DNA from: Coriaria nepalensis
Lineage: Eukaryota > Streptophyta > Magnoliopsida > Cucurbitales > Coriariaceae
Direction of reading: 5' to 3'
Length of the DNA stretch: 64,000 nt
Assembly (NCBI GenBank): GCA_027186245.1
Contig: CP114482.1
Span: 12,543,209-12,607,208, forward strand
Every line of letters begins with the position of its first letter. Positions within the stretch are counted from its first letter, which is position 1. The notes beneath the pieces were generated by a model. That model saw only the letters and a program-made list of their open reading frames with translations, made no database searches and was not told the DNA's origin. Position numbers and translations under genes: made by a program. This document shows, piece after piece, positions 52,201-64,000 of the stretch.

Positions 52201-53480
52201 AGTTGATCTATTGAAGGTAACAATGCATTTGTTTAGCCCTAAAGTCATGTCATTAAGTCTCTTTTAGTGTTTAAATCATTCTAAATTAATTCGAACGAAT
52301 TCTATTTTTGCCCTTCAAACATTATTTTCTTACATAACTTGTAATTAATCTATTGAAGACAACAATGCATTATTTTAGCATTAAAAAAGCATATCACTCA
52401 GTCTTTTCAATCATTAAATTGTTTGAAGGCACTTCGAACCAATTCTCTTTTTGCATTTAACACGCGACTTTAGTACATAACTTGCAATTGATTTATTGAT
52501 GGCAACTATGCCTTTTTTAGCATTCAAGTCATATTTTTGCGTCTCTTTTAGTCAGTAAATCATTCTAAATCACTTCGAACGAAATTCGGCCTTTAAACAT
52601 GACTTTCGTGCGTAACTCTCAGTAGATCTATTGAAGGCAACAATGCATTTGTTTAGCCTGAAAGTAATGTCACTGAGTCTCTTCTAGTCATTAAATCATT
52701 CTAAATTAGTTCGAACGAATTCTATTTTCGCCCTTCAAATATTATTTTCTTACATAACTTGCAATTAATCTATTGAAGACAACAATGCATTATTTTAGCA
52801 TTAGAAAGCATATCACTCAGTCTTTTCAATCATTAAATTGTTTGAAGGCACTTCGAACCAATTCTCTTTTTGCATTTAAAACGCGACTTTAGTACATAAC
52901 TTGCAATTGATTTATTGATGGCAACTATGCATTTTTTAGCATTCAAGTCATATTTTTGCGTCTCTTTTAGTCAGTAAATCATTCTAAATCACTTCGAACG
53001 AAATTCGGCCTTTAAACATGACTTTCGTGCGTAACTTGCAGTTGATCTATTATACGGAACAATGCATTTGTTTAGCCTTAAATTCATGTCACTGAGTCTC
53101 TTCTAGTCATTAAATCATTCTAAATTAGTTCGAACGAATTCCATTTTCGCCCTTCAAATATTATTTTCTTACATAACTTGTAATTAATCTATTGAAGACA
53201 ACACTACATTATTTTAGCATTAAAAAGCATATCACTCAGTCTTTTCAATCAATAAATTGTTTGAAGGCACTTCGAACCAATTCTCTTTTTGCATTTAAAA
53301 CGCGACTTTAGTGCATAACTTGCAATTGATCTATTGATGGCAACTATGCATTTTTTAGCGTTCAAGTCATATTTTTGCGTCTCTTTTAGTCAGTAAATCA
53401 TTCTAAATCACTTCGAACGAAATTCGGCCTTTAAACATGACTTTCGTGCATAACTTGCAGTTGATCTATTGTAGGCAACA
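49184..53480 (+). repeat. Six-trimer-spaced (2516-bp) duplication
   Basis: Units 49184, 49603, 50023, 50442 and 50861 match 51700, 52119, 52539, 52958 and 53377. Markers are caatgcaattgttt, ttttcctac with aatcaatgtattg, gcattaaaaaagc (an extra a, giving 420 bp), aacacgcgactttagtac, gtaactctcagtagatc, gtaatgtcactg, gcattagaaagc, and gaattccattttc with acactacatt. The copies part near 51000 and 53500. Units 51700 and 52119 are themselves alike (gcggctcttatagtaag). Confidence 0.86.
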
Positions 53481-55042
53481 ATGCATTTGTTTAGCCTTAA
53501 AGTCATGTCACTGAGTCTCTTCTAGTCATTAAATCATTCTAAATTAGTTCGAACGAATTCTATTTTCGCCCTTCAAATATTATTTTCTTACAAAACTTGT
53601 AATTAATCTATTGAAGACAACACTGCATTATTTTAGCATTAAAAAGCATATCACTCAGTCTTTTCAATCAATAAATTGTTTGAAGGCACTTCGAACCAAT
53701 TCTCTTTTTGCATTTAAAACGCGACTTTAGTGCATAACTTGCAATTGATCTATTGATGGCAACTATGCATTTTTTAGCGTTCAAGTCATATTTTTGCGTC
53801 TCTTTTAGTCAGTAAATCATTCTAAATCACTTCGAACGAAATTCGGCCTTTAAACATGACTTTCGTGCATAACTTGCAGTTGATCTATTATAGGCAACAA
53901 TGCATTTGTTTAGCCTTAAAGTCATGTCACTGAGTCTCTTCTAGTCATTAAATCATTCTAAATTAGTTCGAACGAATTCTATTTTCGCCCTTCAAATATT
54001 ATTTTCTTACATAACTTGTAATTAATCTATTGAAGACAACAATCCATTATTTTAGCATTAAAAAGCATATCACTCAGTCTTTTCAATCATTAAATTGTTT
54101 GAAGGCACTTCGAACCAATTCTCTTTTTGCATTTAAAACGCGACTTTAGTGCATAACTTGCAATTGATCTATTGATGGCAACTATGCCTTTTTTAGCGTT
54201 CAAGTCATATTTTTGCGTCTCTTTTAGTCTGTAAATCATTCTAAATCACTTCGAACGAAATTCGACCTTTAAACATGACTTTCGTGCATAACTTGCAGTT
54301 GATCTATTATACGCAACAATGCATTTGTTTAGCCTTAAAGTCATGTCACTGCGTCTCTTCTAGTCATTAAATCATTCTAAATTAGTTCGAACGAATTCTA
54401 TTTTCGCCCTTCAAATATTATTTTCTTACAAAACTTGTAATTAATCTATTGAAGACAACACTGCATTATTTTAGCATTAAAAAGCATATCACTCAGTCTT
54501 TTCAATCATTAAATTGTTTGAAGGCACTTCGAACCAATTCTCTTTTTGCATTTAAAACTCGACTTTCGTGTATAACTTGCAATTGATCTATTGATGGAAA
54601 CTATGCCTTTTTTAGCGTTCAAGTCATATTTTTGCGGCTCTTATAGTCAGTAAATCATTCTAAATCACTTCGAACGAAATTCGGCCTTTAAACATGACTT
54701 TCGTGCGTAACTTGCAGTTGATCTATTATACGGAACAATGCATTTGTTTAGCCTTAAATTCATGTCACTGAGTCTCTTCTACTCATTAAATCATTCTAAA
54801 TTAGTTCGAACGAATTCCATTTTCGCCCTTCAAATATTATTTTCTTACATAACTTGTAATTAATCTATTGAAGACAACACTACATTATTTTAGCATTAAA
54901 AAGCATATCACTCAGTCTTTTCAATCAATAAATTGTTTGAAGGCACTTCGAACCAATTCTCTTTTTGCATTTAAAACGCGACTTTAGTGCATAACTTGCA
55001 ATTGATCTATTGATGGCAACTATGCATTTTTTAGCATTCAAG
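53481..55042 (+). repeat. Trimers with gactttagtgc C monomers
   Basis: Anchors lie at 53796, 54215 and 54634. The variant cttacaaaacttg with acactgcatt occurs at 53589 and 54427, 838 bp apart. The unit at 54634 repeats gaattccattttc and acactacatt from 52958, 1676 bp away. The unit at 54215 has tagtctgtaaatc and ttcgacctttaaac as private changes. Satellite only. Confidence 0.8.
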
Positions 55043-56718
55043 TCATATTTTTGCGTCTCTTTTAGTCAGTAAATCATTCTAAATCACTTCGAACGAAATT
55101 CGGCCTTTAAACATGACTTTCGTGCATAACTTGCAGTTGATCTATTATAGGCAACAATGCATTTGTTTAGCCTTAAAGTCATGTCACTGAGTCTCTTCTA
55201 GTCATTAAATCATTCTAAATTAGTTCGAACGAATTCTATTTTCGCCCTTCAAATATTATTTTCTTACATAACTTGTAATTAATCTATTGAAGACAACATT
55301 GCATTATTTTAGCATTAAAAAGCATATCACTCAGTCTTTTCAATCAATAAATTGTTTGAAGGCACTTCGAACCAATTCTCTTTTTGCATTTAAAACGCGA
55401 CTTTAGTGCATAACTTGCAATTGATCTATTGATGGCAACTATGCATTTTTTAGCGTTCAAGTCATATTTTTGCGGCTCTTATAGTAAGTAAATCATTCTA
55501 AATCACTTCGAACGAAATTCGGCCTTTAAACATGACTTTCGTGCGTAACTTGCAGTTGATCTATTAAAGGTAACAATGCATTTGTTTAGCCTTAAAGTCA
55601 TGTCATTGAGTCTCTTTTAGTGTTTAAATCATTCTAAATTAATTCGAACGAATTCTATTTTTGCCCTACAAACATTATTTTCTTACATAACTTGTAATTA
55701 ATCTATTGAAGACAACGATGCATTATTTTAGCATTAAAAAGCATATCACTCAGTCTTTTCAATCATTATATTGTTTGAAGGCACTTCGAACCATTTATCT
55801 TTTTGCATTTAAAACGCGACTTTAGTGCATAACTTGCAATTGATCTATTGATGGCAACTATGCATTTTTTAGCATTCAAGTCATATTTTTGCGTCTCTTT
55901 TAGTCAGTAAATCATTCTAAATCACTTCGAACGAAATTCGGCCTTTAAACATGACTTTCGTGCATAACTTGCAGTTGATCTATTATAGGCAACAATGCAT
56001 TTGTTTAGCCTTAAAGTCATGTCACTGAGTCTCTTCTAGTCATTAAATCATTCTAAATTAGTTCGAACGAATTCTATTTTCGCCCTTCAAATATTATTTT
56101 CTTACATAACTTGTAATTAATCTATTGAAGACAACATTGCATTATTTTAGCATTAAAAAGCATATCACTCAGTCTTTTCAATCAATAAATTGTTTGAAGG
56201 CACTTCGAACCAATTCTCTTTTTGCATTTAAAACGCGACTTTAGTGCATAACTTGCAATTGATCTATTGATGGCAACTATGCATTTTTTAGCGTTCAAGT
56301 CATATTTTTGCGGCTCTTATAGTAAGTAAATCATTCTAAATCACTTCGAACGAAATTCGGCCTTTAAACATGACTTTCGTGCGTAACTTGCAGTTGATCT
56401 ATTAAAGGTAACAATGCATTTGTTTAGCCTTAAAGTCATGTCATTGAGTCTCTTTTAGTGTTTAAATCATTCTAAATTAATTCGAACGAATTCTATTTTT
56501 GCCCTACAAACATTATTTTCTTACATAACTTGTAATTAATCTATTGAAGACAACGATGCATTATTTTAGCATTAAAAAGCATATCACTCAGTCTTTTCAA
56601 TCATTATATTGTTTGAAGGCACTTCGAACCATTTATCTTTTTGCATTTAAAACGCGACTTTCGTGCATAACTTGCAATTGATCTATTGATGGCAACTATG
56701 CCTTTTTTAGCGTTCAAG
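55043..56718 (+). repeat. Two-trimer (838-bp) tandem duplication
   Basis: Units 55053 and 55472 repeat as 55891 and 56310. Both copies share aacattgcatt, gatctattaaaggtaac, tttttgccctacaaac, cattatattg and cgaaccatttatc. The copies part in the final C monomer (gactttagtgc near 55810 against gactttcgtgc near 56658). Confidence 0.9.
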
Positions 56719-59230
56719 TCATATTTTTGCGGCTCATATAGTTAGTAAATCATTCTAAATCACTTCGAACGAAATTCGGCCTTTAAACATGACTTTCGTG
56801 CGTAACTCTCAGTTGATCTATTGAAGGCAACAATGCATTTGTTTAGCTTTAAATTCATGTCACTGAGTCTCTTCTAGTCATTAAATCATTCTAAATTAAT
56901 TCGACCGAATTCTATTTTCGCCCTTCAAACATTATTTTCTTACATAACTTGCAATTAATCTATTGAAGACGACAATGCATTATTTTAGCATTAAAAAACA
57001 TATCACTCAGTCTTTTCAATCATTAAATTGTTTGAAGGCACTTCGAACCAATTCTCTTTTTGAATTTAAAACGCGACTTTAGTGCATAACTTGCGATTGA
57101 TCTATTGATGGCAACTATGCCTTTTTTAGCGTTCAAGTCATATTTTTGCGTCTCTTTTAGTCAGTAAATCATTCTAAATCACTTCGAACGAAATTCGGCC
57201 TTTAAACATGACTTTCGTGCGTAACTTGCAGTTGATCTATTGAAGGCAACAATGCATTTCTTTAGCCTTAAAGTCATGTCATTGAGTCTCTTTTAGTCAT
57301 TAAATCATTCTAAATTAATTCGACCGAATTCTATTTTCGCCCTTCAAACATTATTTTCTTACATAACTTGTAATTAACCTATTGAAGACAATAATGCATT
57401 GTTTTAGCATTAAAAAGCATATCACTCAGTCTTTTCAATCATTAAATTGTTTGAAGGCACTTCGAACCAATTATCTTTTTGCATTTAAAACGCGACTTTC
57501 GTGCATAACTTGCAATTGATCTATTGATGGCAACTATGCATTTTTTAGCGTTCAAGTCATATTTTTGCGGCTCATATAGTCAGTAAATCATTCTAAATCA
57601 CTTCGAACGAAATTCGGCCTTTAAACATGACTTTCGTGCGTAACTTGCAATTGATCTATTGAAGGCAACAATGCATTTGTTTAGCCTTAAAGTCATGTCA
57701 TTGAGTCTCTTTTAGTCATTAAATCATTCTAAATTATTTCGACCGAATTCGATTTTCGCCCTTCAAACATTATTTTCTTACATAACTTGCAATTAATCTA
57801 TTGAAGACGACAATGCATTATTTTAGCATTAAAAAGCATATCACTCAGTCTTTTCAATCATTAAATTGTTTGAAGGCACTTCGAACCAATTATATTTTTG
57901 CATTTAAAACGCGACTTTCGTGCATAACTTGCAATTGATCTATTGATGGCAACTATGCCTTTTTTAGCGTTCAAGTCATATTTTTGCGGCTCATATAGTT
58001 AGTAAATCATTCTAAATCACTTCGAACGAAATTCGGCCTTTAAACATGACTTTCGTGCGTAACTCTCAGAGTATCTATTGAAGGCAACAAGGCATTTGTT
58101 TAGCCTTAAAGTCATGTCATTGAGTCTCTTTTAGTCATTAAATCATTCTAAATTAATTCGACCGAATTCTATTTTCGCCCTTCAAACATTATTTTCTTTC
58201 ATAACTTGCAATTAATCTATTGAAGACGACAATGCATTATTTTAGCATTAAAAAGCATATCACTAAGTCTTCTCAATCATTAAATTGTTTGAAGGCACTT
58301 CGAACCAATTCTCTTTTTGCATTTAAAACGCGACTTTAGTGCATAACTTGCGATTGATCTATTGATGGCAACTATGCCTTTTTTAGCGTTCAAGTCATAT
58401 TTTTGCGTCTTTTTTAGTCAGCAAATCATTCTAAATCACTTCGAACGAAATTCGGCCTTTAAACATGACTTTCGTGCGTAACTTGCAGTTGATCTATTGA
58501 AGGCAACAATGCATTTCTTTAGCCTTAAAGTCATGTCATTGAGTCTCTTTTAGTCATTAAATCATTCTAAATTAATTCGACCGAAGTCTATTTTCGCCCT
58601 TCAAACATTATTTTCTTACATAACTTGTAATTAACCTATTGAAGACAATAATGCATTGTTTTAGCATTAAAAAGCATATCACTCAGTCTTTTCAATCATT
58701 AAATTGTTTGAAGGCACTTCGAACCAATTCTATTTTTGCATTTAAAACGCGACTTTAGTGCATAACTTGCGATTGATCCATTGATGGCAACTATGCATTT
58801 TTTAGCGTTCAAGTCACATTTTTGCGTCTTTTAGTCAGTAAATCATTCTAAATCACTTCGAACGAAATTCGGCCTTTAAACATGACTTTCGTGCATAACT
58901 TGCAGTTGATCTATTATAGGCAACAATGCATTTGTTTAGCCTTAAAGTCATGTCATTGAGTCTCTTCTAGTCATTAAATCATTCTAAATTATTTCGAACG
59001 AATTCGATTTTCGCCCTTGAAATATTATTTTCTTACATAACTTGTAATTAATCTATTGAAGACAACAATGCATTATTTTAGCATTAAAAAGCAGATCACT
59101 CAGTCTTTTCAATCATTAAATTGTTTGAAGGCACTTCGAACCAATTATCTTTTTGCATTTAAAACGCGACTTTCGTGCATAACTTGCAATTGATCTATTG
59201 ATGGCAACTATGCCTTTTTTAGCATTCAAG
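56719..59230 (+). repeat. Three-trimer (1257-bp) tandem duplication
   Basis: Units 56729, 57148 and 57567 correspond to 57986, 58405 and 58824. Strongest markers are gcggctcatatagttag with gtaactctcag, agacgacaatgc, gcgattgatc, catttctttagcc in the following A, and agacaataatgcattg (57385 and 58642). The third pair is much less alike. Unit 58824-59240 is 417 bp because gtctcttttag has lost two bases (gcgtcttttagtcag). Confidence 0.82.
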
Positions 59231-59649
59231 TCATATTTTTGCGGCTCATATAGTTAGTAAATCATTCTAAATCACTTCGAACGAAATTCGGCCTTTAAAC
59301 ATGACTTTCGTGCGTAACTCTCAGTTGATCTATTTAAGGCAACAATGCATTTGTTTAGCCTTAAAGTCATGTCTTTGAGTCTCTTTTAGTCATTAAATCA
59401 TTCTAAATTAATTCGACCGAATTCTATTTTCGCCCTTCAAACATTATTTTCTTACATAACTTGCAATTAATCTATTGAGGACGACAATGCATTATTTTAG
59501 CATTAAAAAGCATATCACTCAGTCTTTTCAATCATTATATTGTTTGAAGGCACTTCGAACCAATTATCTTTTTGCATTTAAAACGCGACTTTCGTGCATA
59601 ACTTGCAATTGATCTACTGATGGCAACTATGCCTTTTCTAGCGTTCAAG

Positions 59650-62600
59650 TCATATTTTTGCGTCTTTTTTAGTCAGTAAATCATTCTAAATCACTTCGTA
59701 TGAAATTCGGCATTTAAACATGACTTTAGTGCATAACTTGCAATTGATCTATTATAGGCAACAATGCATTTCTTTAGCCTTAAATTCATGTCACCGAGTC
59801 TCCTCTAGTCATTAAATCATTCTAAATTAATTCGAACGAATTTTATTTTCGCCCTTCAAATATTTTTTTCTTACATAACTTGTAATTAATCTATTGAAGA
59901 CAACAATGCATTATTTTAGCATTAAAAAGCATATGACTCAGTCTTTTCAATCATTAAATTGTTTGAAGGCACTTCGAACCAATTCTCTTTTTGCATTTAA
60001 AACGCGACTTTAGTGCATAACTTGCGATTGATCTATTGATGGCAACTATGCATTTTTTAGCGTTCAAGTCGTATTTTTGCGTCTCTTTTAGTCAGTAAAT
60101 CATTCTAAATCACTTCGAACGAAATTCGGCCTTTAAACATGACTTTCGTGCGTAACTTGCAGTTGATCTATTATAGGCAACAATGCATTTGTTTAGCCTT
60201 AAAGTCATGTCATTGAGTCTCTTCTAGTCATTAAATCATTCTAAATTAATTCGAACGAATTCTATTTTCGCCCTTCAAACATTATTTTCTTACATAACTT
60301 GCAATTAATCTATTGAAGACAACATTGCATTATTTTAGCATTAAAAAGCATATCACTCAGTCTTTTCAATCAATAAATTGTTTGAAGGCACTTCGAACCA
60401 ATTCTCTTTTTGCATTTAAAACGCGACTTTAGTGCATAACTTGCAATTGATCTATTGATGGCAACTATGCATTTTTTAGCGTTCAAGTCATATTTTTGCG
60501 TCTCTTTTAGTAAGTAAATCATTCTAAATCACTTCGAACGAAATTTGGCCTTTAAACATTACTTTCGTGCGTAACTTGCAGTTGATCTATTGAAGGTAAC
60601 AATGCATTTGTTTAGCCTTAAAGTCATGTCATTGAGTCTCTTTTAGTGTTTAAATCATTCTAAATTAATTCGAACGAATTCTATTTTTGCCCTTCAAACA
60701 TTATTTTCTTACATAACTTGTAATTAATCTATTGAAGAAAACGATGCATTATTTTAGCATTAAAAAGCATATCACTCAGTCTTTTCAATCATTAAATTGT
60801 TTGAAGGCACTTCGAACCAATTCTGTTTTTGCGTTTAAAACGCGACTTTCGTGTATAACTTGCAATTGATCTATTGATGGCAACTATGCCTTTTTTAGCG
60901 TTCAAGTCATATTTTTGCCTCTCTTTTAGTCAGTAAATCATTCTAAATCACTTCGAACGAAATTCGGCCTTTAAACATGACTTTCGTGCGTAACTTGCAG
61001 TTGATCTATTGAAGGCAACAATGCATTTCTTTAGCCTTAAAGTCATGTCATTGAGTCTCTTTTAGTCATTAAATCATTCTAAATTAATTCGACCGAATTC
61101 TATTTTCGCCCTTCAAACATTATTTTCTTACATAACTTGTAATTAATCTATTGAAGACAACAATGCATTATTTTAGCATTAAAAAGCATATCACTCAGTC
61201 TTTTCAATCATTAAATTGTTTGAAGCCACTTCGAACCAATTCTCTTTTTGCATTTAAAACGTGACTTTCGTGCATAACTTGCAATTGATCTATTGACGGC
61301 AACTATTCATTTTTTGGCCTTAAAGTCATATTATTCTGTCTCTTTTAGTCACTAAATCATTCTAAATCACTTCGAACGAAATTCGGCCTTTAAACCTGAC
61401 TTTCGTGCATAACTTGTAGTTGATCTATTATAGGCAACAATGCATTTGTTTAGCCTTAAAGTCATGCCACTGAGTCTCTTCTAGTCATTATATCATTCTA
61501 AATTAATTCGAACGAATTCTATTTTTGCCCTTCAAACATTATTTTCTTACATAACTTGTAATTAATCTATTGAAGAAAACAATGCATTATTTTAGCATTA
61601 AAAAGCATATCACTCAGTCTTTTCAATCATTAAATTGTTGGAAGGCACTTCGAACCAATTCTCTTTTTCCAATTAAAACGCGACTTTCGTGCATAACTTG
61701 CAATTGATCTATTGATGGCAACTATGCCTTTTTTAGCGTTCAAGTCATAGTTTTGCATCTCTTTTAGTCAGTAAATCATTGTAAATCACTTCGAACGAAA
61801 TTCGGCCTTTAAACATGACTTTCGTGCGTAACTTGCAGTTGATCTATTGAAGCCAACAGTGCATTTGTTTAGCCTTAAAGTCATGTCATTGAGTCTCTTT
61901 TAGTCATTAAATCATTCTAAATTAATTCGACCGAATTCTATTTTCGCCCTTCAAACATTATTTTCTTACATAACTTGTAATTAATCTATTGAAGACAACA
62001 ATGCATTATTTTAGCATTAAAAAGCATATCACTCAGTCTTTTCAATCATTAAATTGTTTGAAGGCACTTCGAACCAATTCTCTTTTTCCAATTAAAACGC
62101 GACTTTCGTGCATAACTTGCAATTGATCTATTGATGGCAACTATGCCTTTTTTAGCGTTCAAGTCATAGTTTTGCATCTCTTTTAGTCAGTAAATCATTG
62201 TAAATCACTTCGAACGAAATTCGGCCTTTAAACATGACTTTCGTGCGTAACTTGCAGTTGATCTATTGAAGCCAACAGTGCATTTGTTTAGCCTTAAAGT
62301 CATGTTATTGAGTCTCTTTTAGTCATTAAATCATTCTAAATTAATTCGACCGAATTCTATTTTCGCCCTTCAAACATTATTTTCTTACATAACTTGTAAT
62401 TAATCTATTGAAGACAACAATGCATTATTTTAGCATTAAAAAGCATATCACTCAGTCTTTTCAATCATTAAATTGTTTGAAGGCACTTCGAACCAATTCT
62501 CTTTTTGCATTTAAAATGTGACTTTCGTGCATAACTTGCAATTGATCTATTGATGGCAACTATGCCTTTTTTAGCGTTCAAGTCATATTATTGCGTCTTT

Positions 62601-62950
62601 TTTAGTCAGTAAATCATTCTAAATCACTTCGTATGAAATTCGGCATTTAAACATGACTTTCGTGCATAACTTGCAATTGATCTATTATAGGCAACAATGC
62701 ATTTCTTTAGCCTTAAATTCATGTCACCGAGTCTCCTCTAGTCATTAAATCATTCTAAATTAGTTCGAACGAATTCTATTTTCGCCCTTCAAATATTTTT
62801 TTCTCACATAACTTGTAATTAATCTATTGAAGACAATAATGCATTATTTTAGCATTAAAAAGCATATGACTCAGTCTTTTCAATCATTAAATTGTTTGAA
62901 GGCACTTCGAACCAATTCTCTTTTTGCATTTAAAACGCGACTTTAGTACA
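59650..62950 (+). repeat. Heterogeneous trimers with a seven-trimer-spaced repeat of one unit
   Basis: Unit 59660 matches unit 62593 at 2933 bp. Markers are gtatgaaattcggcat, ttgcaattgatctatt with ataggcaac, caccgagtctcctctag, caaatattttttt and catatgactcagtc. Between them the trimers are varied. The anchor near 61336 is degenerate (ttattctgtctc), and its preceding C has gacggcaactattc and the A-like tail ttggccttaaag. Confidence 0.8.
61640..62480 (+). repeat. Single-trimer (419-bp) tandem duplication
   Basis: Units 61755-62173 and 62174-62592 are nearly identical. Both carry catagttttgcatct, tcattgtaaatcac, gaagccaacagtgc and, in the C monomer before each, ctttttccaattaaaacg. One visible difference is tcatgtcattg against tcatgttattg. 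It is the clearest one-trimer duplication in the right part of the window. Confidence 0.92.
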
Positions 62951-64000
62951 TAACTTGCAATTGATTTATTGATGGCAACTATGCATTTTTTAGCATTCAA
63001 GTCATATTTTTGCGTCTCCTTTAGTCAGTAAATCATTCTAAATCACTTCGAACGAAATTCGGCGTTTAAACATGACTTTCGTGCGTAACTTGCAGTTGAT
63101 CTATTATATGGAACAATGCATTTGTTTAGCCTTAAAGTCATGTCACTGAGTCTCTTCTAGTCATTAAATCATTCTAAATTAGTTCGAACGAATTCTATTT
63201 TCGCCCTTCAAATATTATTTTCTTACATAACTTGTAATTAATCTATTGAAGACAACAATGCATTATTTTAGCATTAAAAAGCATATTACTCAGTCTTTTC
63301 AATCATTAAATTGTTTGAAGGCACTTCGAACCAATTCTCTTTTTGCATTTAAAACGCGACTTTCGTGCATAACTTGCAATTTATCTATTGATGGCAACTA
63401 TGCCTTTTTTAGCGTTCAAGTCATATTTTTGCGGCTCTTATAGTCAGTAAATCATTCTAAATCACTTCGAACGAAATTCGGCCTTTAAACATGACTTTCG
63501 TTTGTAACTTGCAGCTGATCTATTGAAGGCAACAATGCATTTGTTTAGCCTTAAAGTCATGCCATTGAGTCTCTTTTAGTCATTAAATCATTCTAAATTA
63601 ATTCGACAGAATTCTATTTTCGCCCTTCAAACATTATTTTCTTATATAACTTGCAATTAATCTATTGAAGACAACAATGCATTATTTTAGCATTAAAAAG
63701 CATATCACTCAGTCTTTTCAATCATTAAATTGTTTGAAGGCACTTTGAACCAATTCTCTTTTTGCATTTAAAACGCGACTTTCGTGCATAACTTGCAATT
63801 GATCTATTGATGGCAACTATGCCTTTTTTAGTGTTCAAGTCATATTTTTGCATCTCTTTTAGTCAGTAAATCATTCTAAATCACTTCGAACGAAATTCGG
63901 CCTTTAAACATTACTTTCGTGCGTAACTTGCAGTTGATCTATTATACGAAACAATACATTTCACTAGCCTTAAATTCATGTCACTGAGTCTCTTCTAGTC
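62951..64000 (+). repeat. Right edge of the window inside the array
   Basis: Anchors lie at 63012, 63431 and 63850, and the last trimer is cut off after about 160 bp. The final A monomer is unusually diverged (ttactttcgtgc, atacgaaacaatac, tttcactagcc). The array evidently continues past the window. Confidence 0.85.

Larger units (their letters stand above)
1..64000. repeat. Tandem satellite array with 419-bp trimeric higher-order repeat
   Basis: Every part of the window belongs to one head-to-tail repeat family in a single orientation. The A-monomer motif gcgtct (or a one- or two-base variant) recurs at 152 positions from 4 to 63850. Spacing is 419 bp for most intervals, 420 for nine, 418 for three, 417 for one, 423 for one, and 704 and 703 for two. 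The 419 bp split into monomers A (136), B (143) and C (140), which are recognisably related. No transposon, gene or unique sequence interrupts the array. Established knowledge: arrays of this kind lie at eukaryotic centromeres, pericentromeres, subtelomeres or heterochromatic blocks. Inference: the location here is one of these, but nothing in the window says which. Both ends of the window lie inside the array, so its full length is unknown. Confidence 0.98.

Noticed and set aside
1..64000. CRISPR array
   Set aside because: Repeats are 136-143 bp and contiguous with no unique spacers of constant length, and there are no cas-like genes.
1..64000. Collapsed or artificial assembly of a short repeat
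   Set aside because: Trimers carry many scattered substitutions and ordered private variants, which a simple assembly error would not produce. Copy number of the near-identical blocks (4.5-9 kb, 26-33 kb, 38-48 kb) could still be wrong and needs read support.
1..64000. Telomere repeats, rRNA, tRNA, or transposon ends
   Set aside because: Reading the window anchor by anchor showed no short telomeric tandem, no conserved rRNA or tRNA blocks, and no insertion longer than four bases that could be a mobile element.

Overview
The whole 64 kb window is one uninterrupted tandem satellite array. I found no gene, RNA gene, transposon or unique-sequence island on either strand. The pattern (AT-rich, head-to-tail repeats organised as a higher-order repeat, tens of kb long) points to a eukaryotic nuclear chromosome, most likely centromeric, pericentromeric or other constitutive heterochromatin. 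The sequence alone does not let me name the organism. CpG is not depleted in the unit I counted by hand (14 observed, about 10.7 expected, 32.5% GC). This mildly favours a lineage with little germline CpG methylation, such as many invertebrates, over a vertebrate or a heavily methylated plant, but it is weak evidence.

Basic unit. The array is built from a 419-bp trimer of three diverged, related monomers, here called A (136 bp), B (143 bp) and C (140 bp). I tracked an anchor in A (the first g of the motif gcgtct or its variants gcggct, gcatct, gtgtct) through the window. There are 152 anchors from position 4 to 63850. That gives 151 intervals: 149 regular trimers of 417-423 bp and two intervals of 704 and 703 bp that contain five monomers. 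All three monomers share a conserved 36-bp box near their 3' end and a weaker box near their 5' end, and differ mainly in the middle.

Layout. 1-1535: trimers ending in a five-monomer block (A, two B/A hybrids, B, C). 1536-4755: trimers with A-like tails on C, ending in a second five-monomer block (A-B-C-B-C). About 4473-9060: a three-trimer (1257 bp) super-repeat, about 3.65 copies. 9171-11605: another three-trimer duplication. 14.68-20.68 kb: a four-trimer (1676 bp) periodicity. 21.1-23.8 kb: a three-trimer duplication. 26.1-33 kb: an eight-trimer segmental duplication with one trimer further duplicated. 33-38 kb: a mosaic of reused trimers. 38.0-47.8 kb: a 13-trimer-spaced duplication with a nested five-trimer duplication. 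46.95-49.3 kb: a two-trimer repeat. 49.2-53.5 kb: a six-trimer-spaced duplication. 55-59.2 kb: two-trimer and three-trimer duplications. 59.6-64 kb: more heterogeneous trimers, including a one-trimer duplication.

How it works together. The array reads as a record of repeated unequal exchange and local amplification in register with the trimer. The copy edges, hybrid monomers and A-to-C tail conversions show where exchange took place. Coordinates of trimers come from reading anchors and are good to a base or two. Edges of super-repeats are approximate, and percent identities were not computed except where stated.
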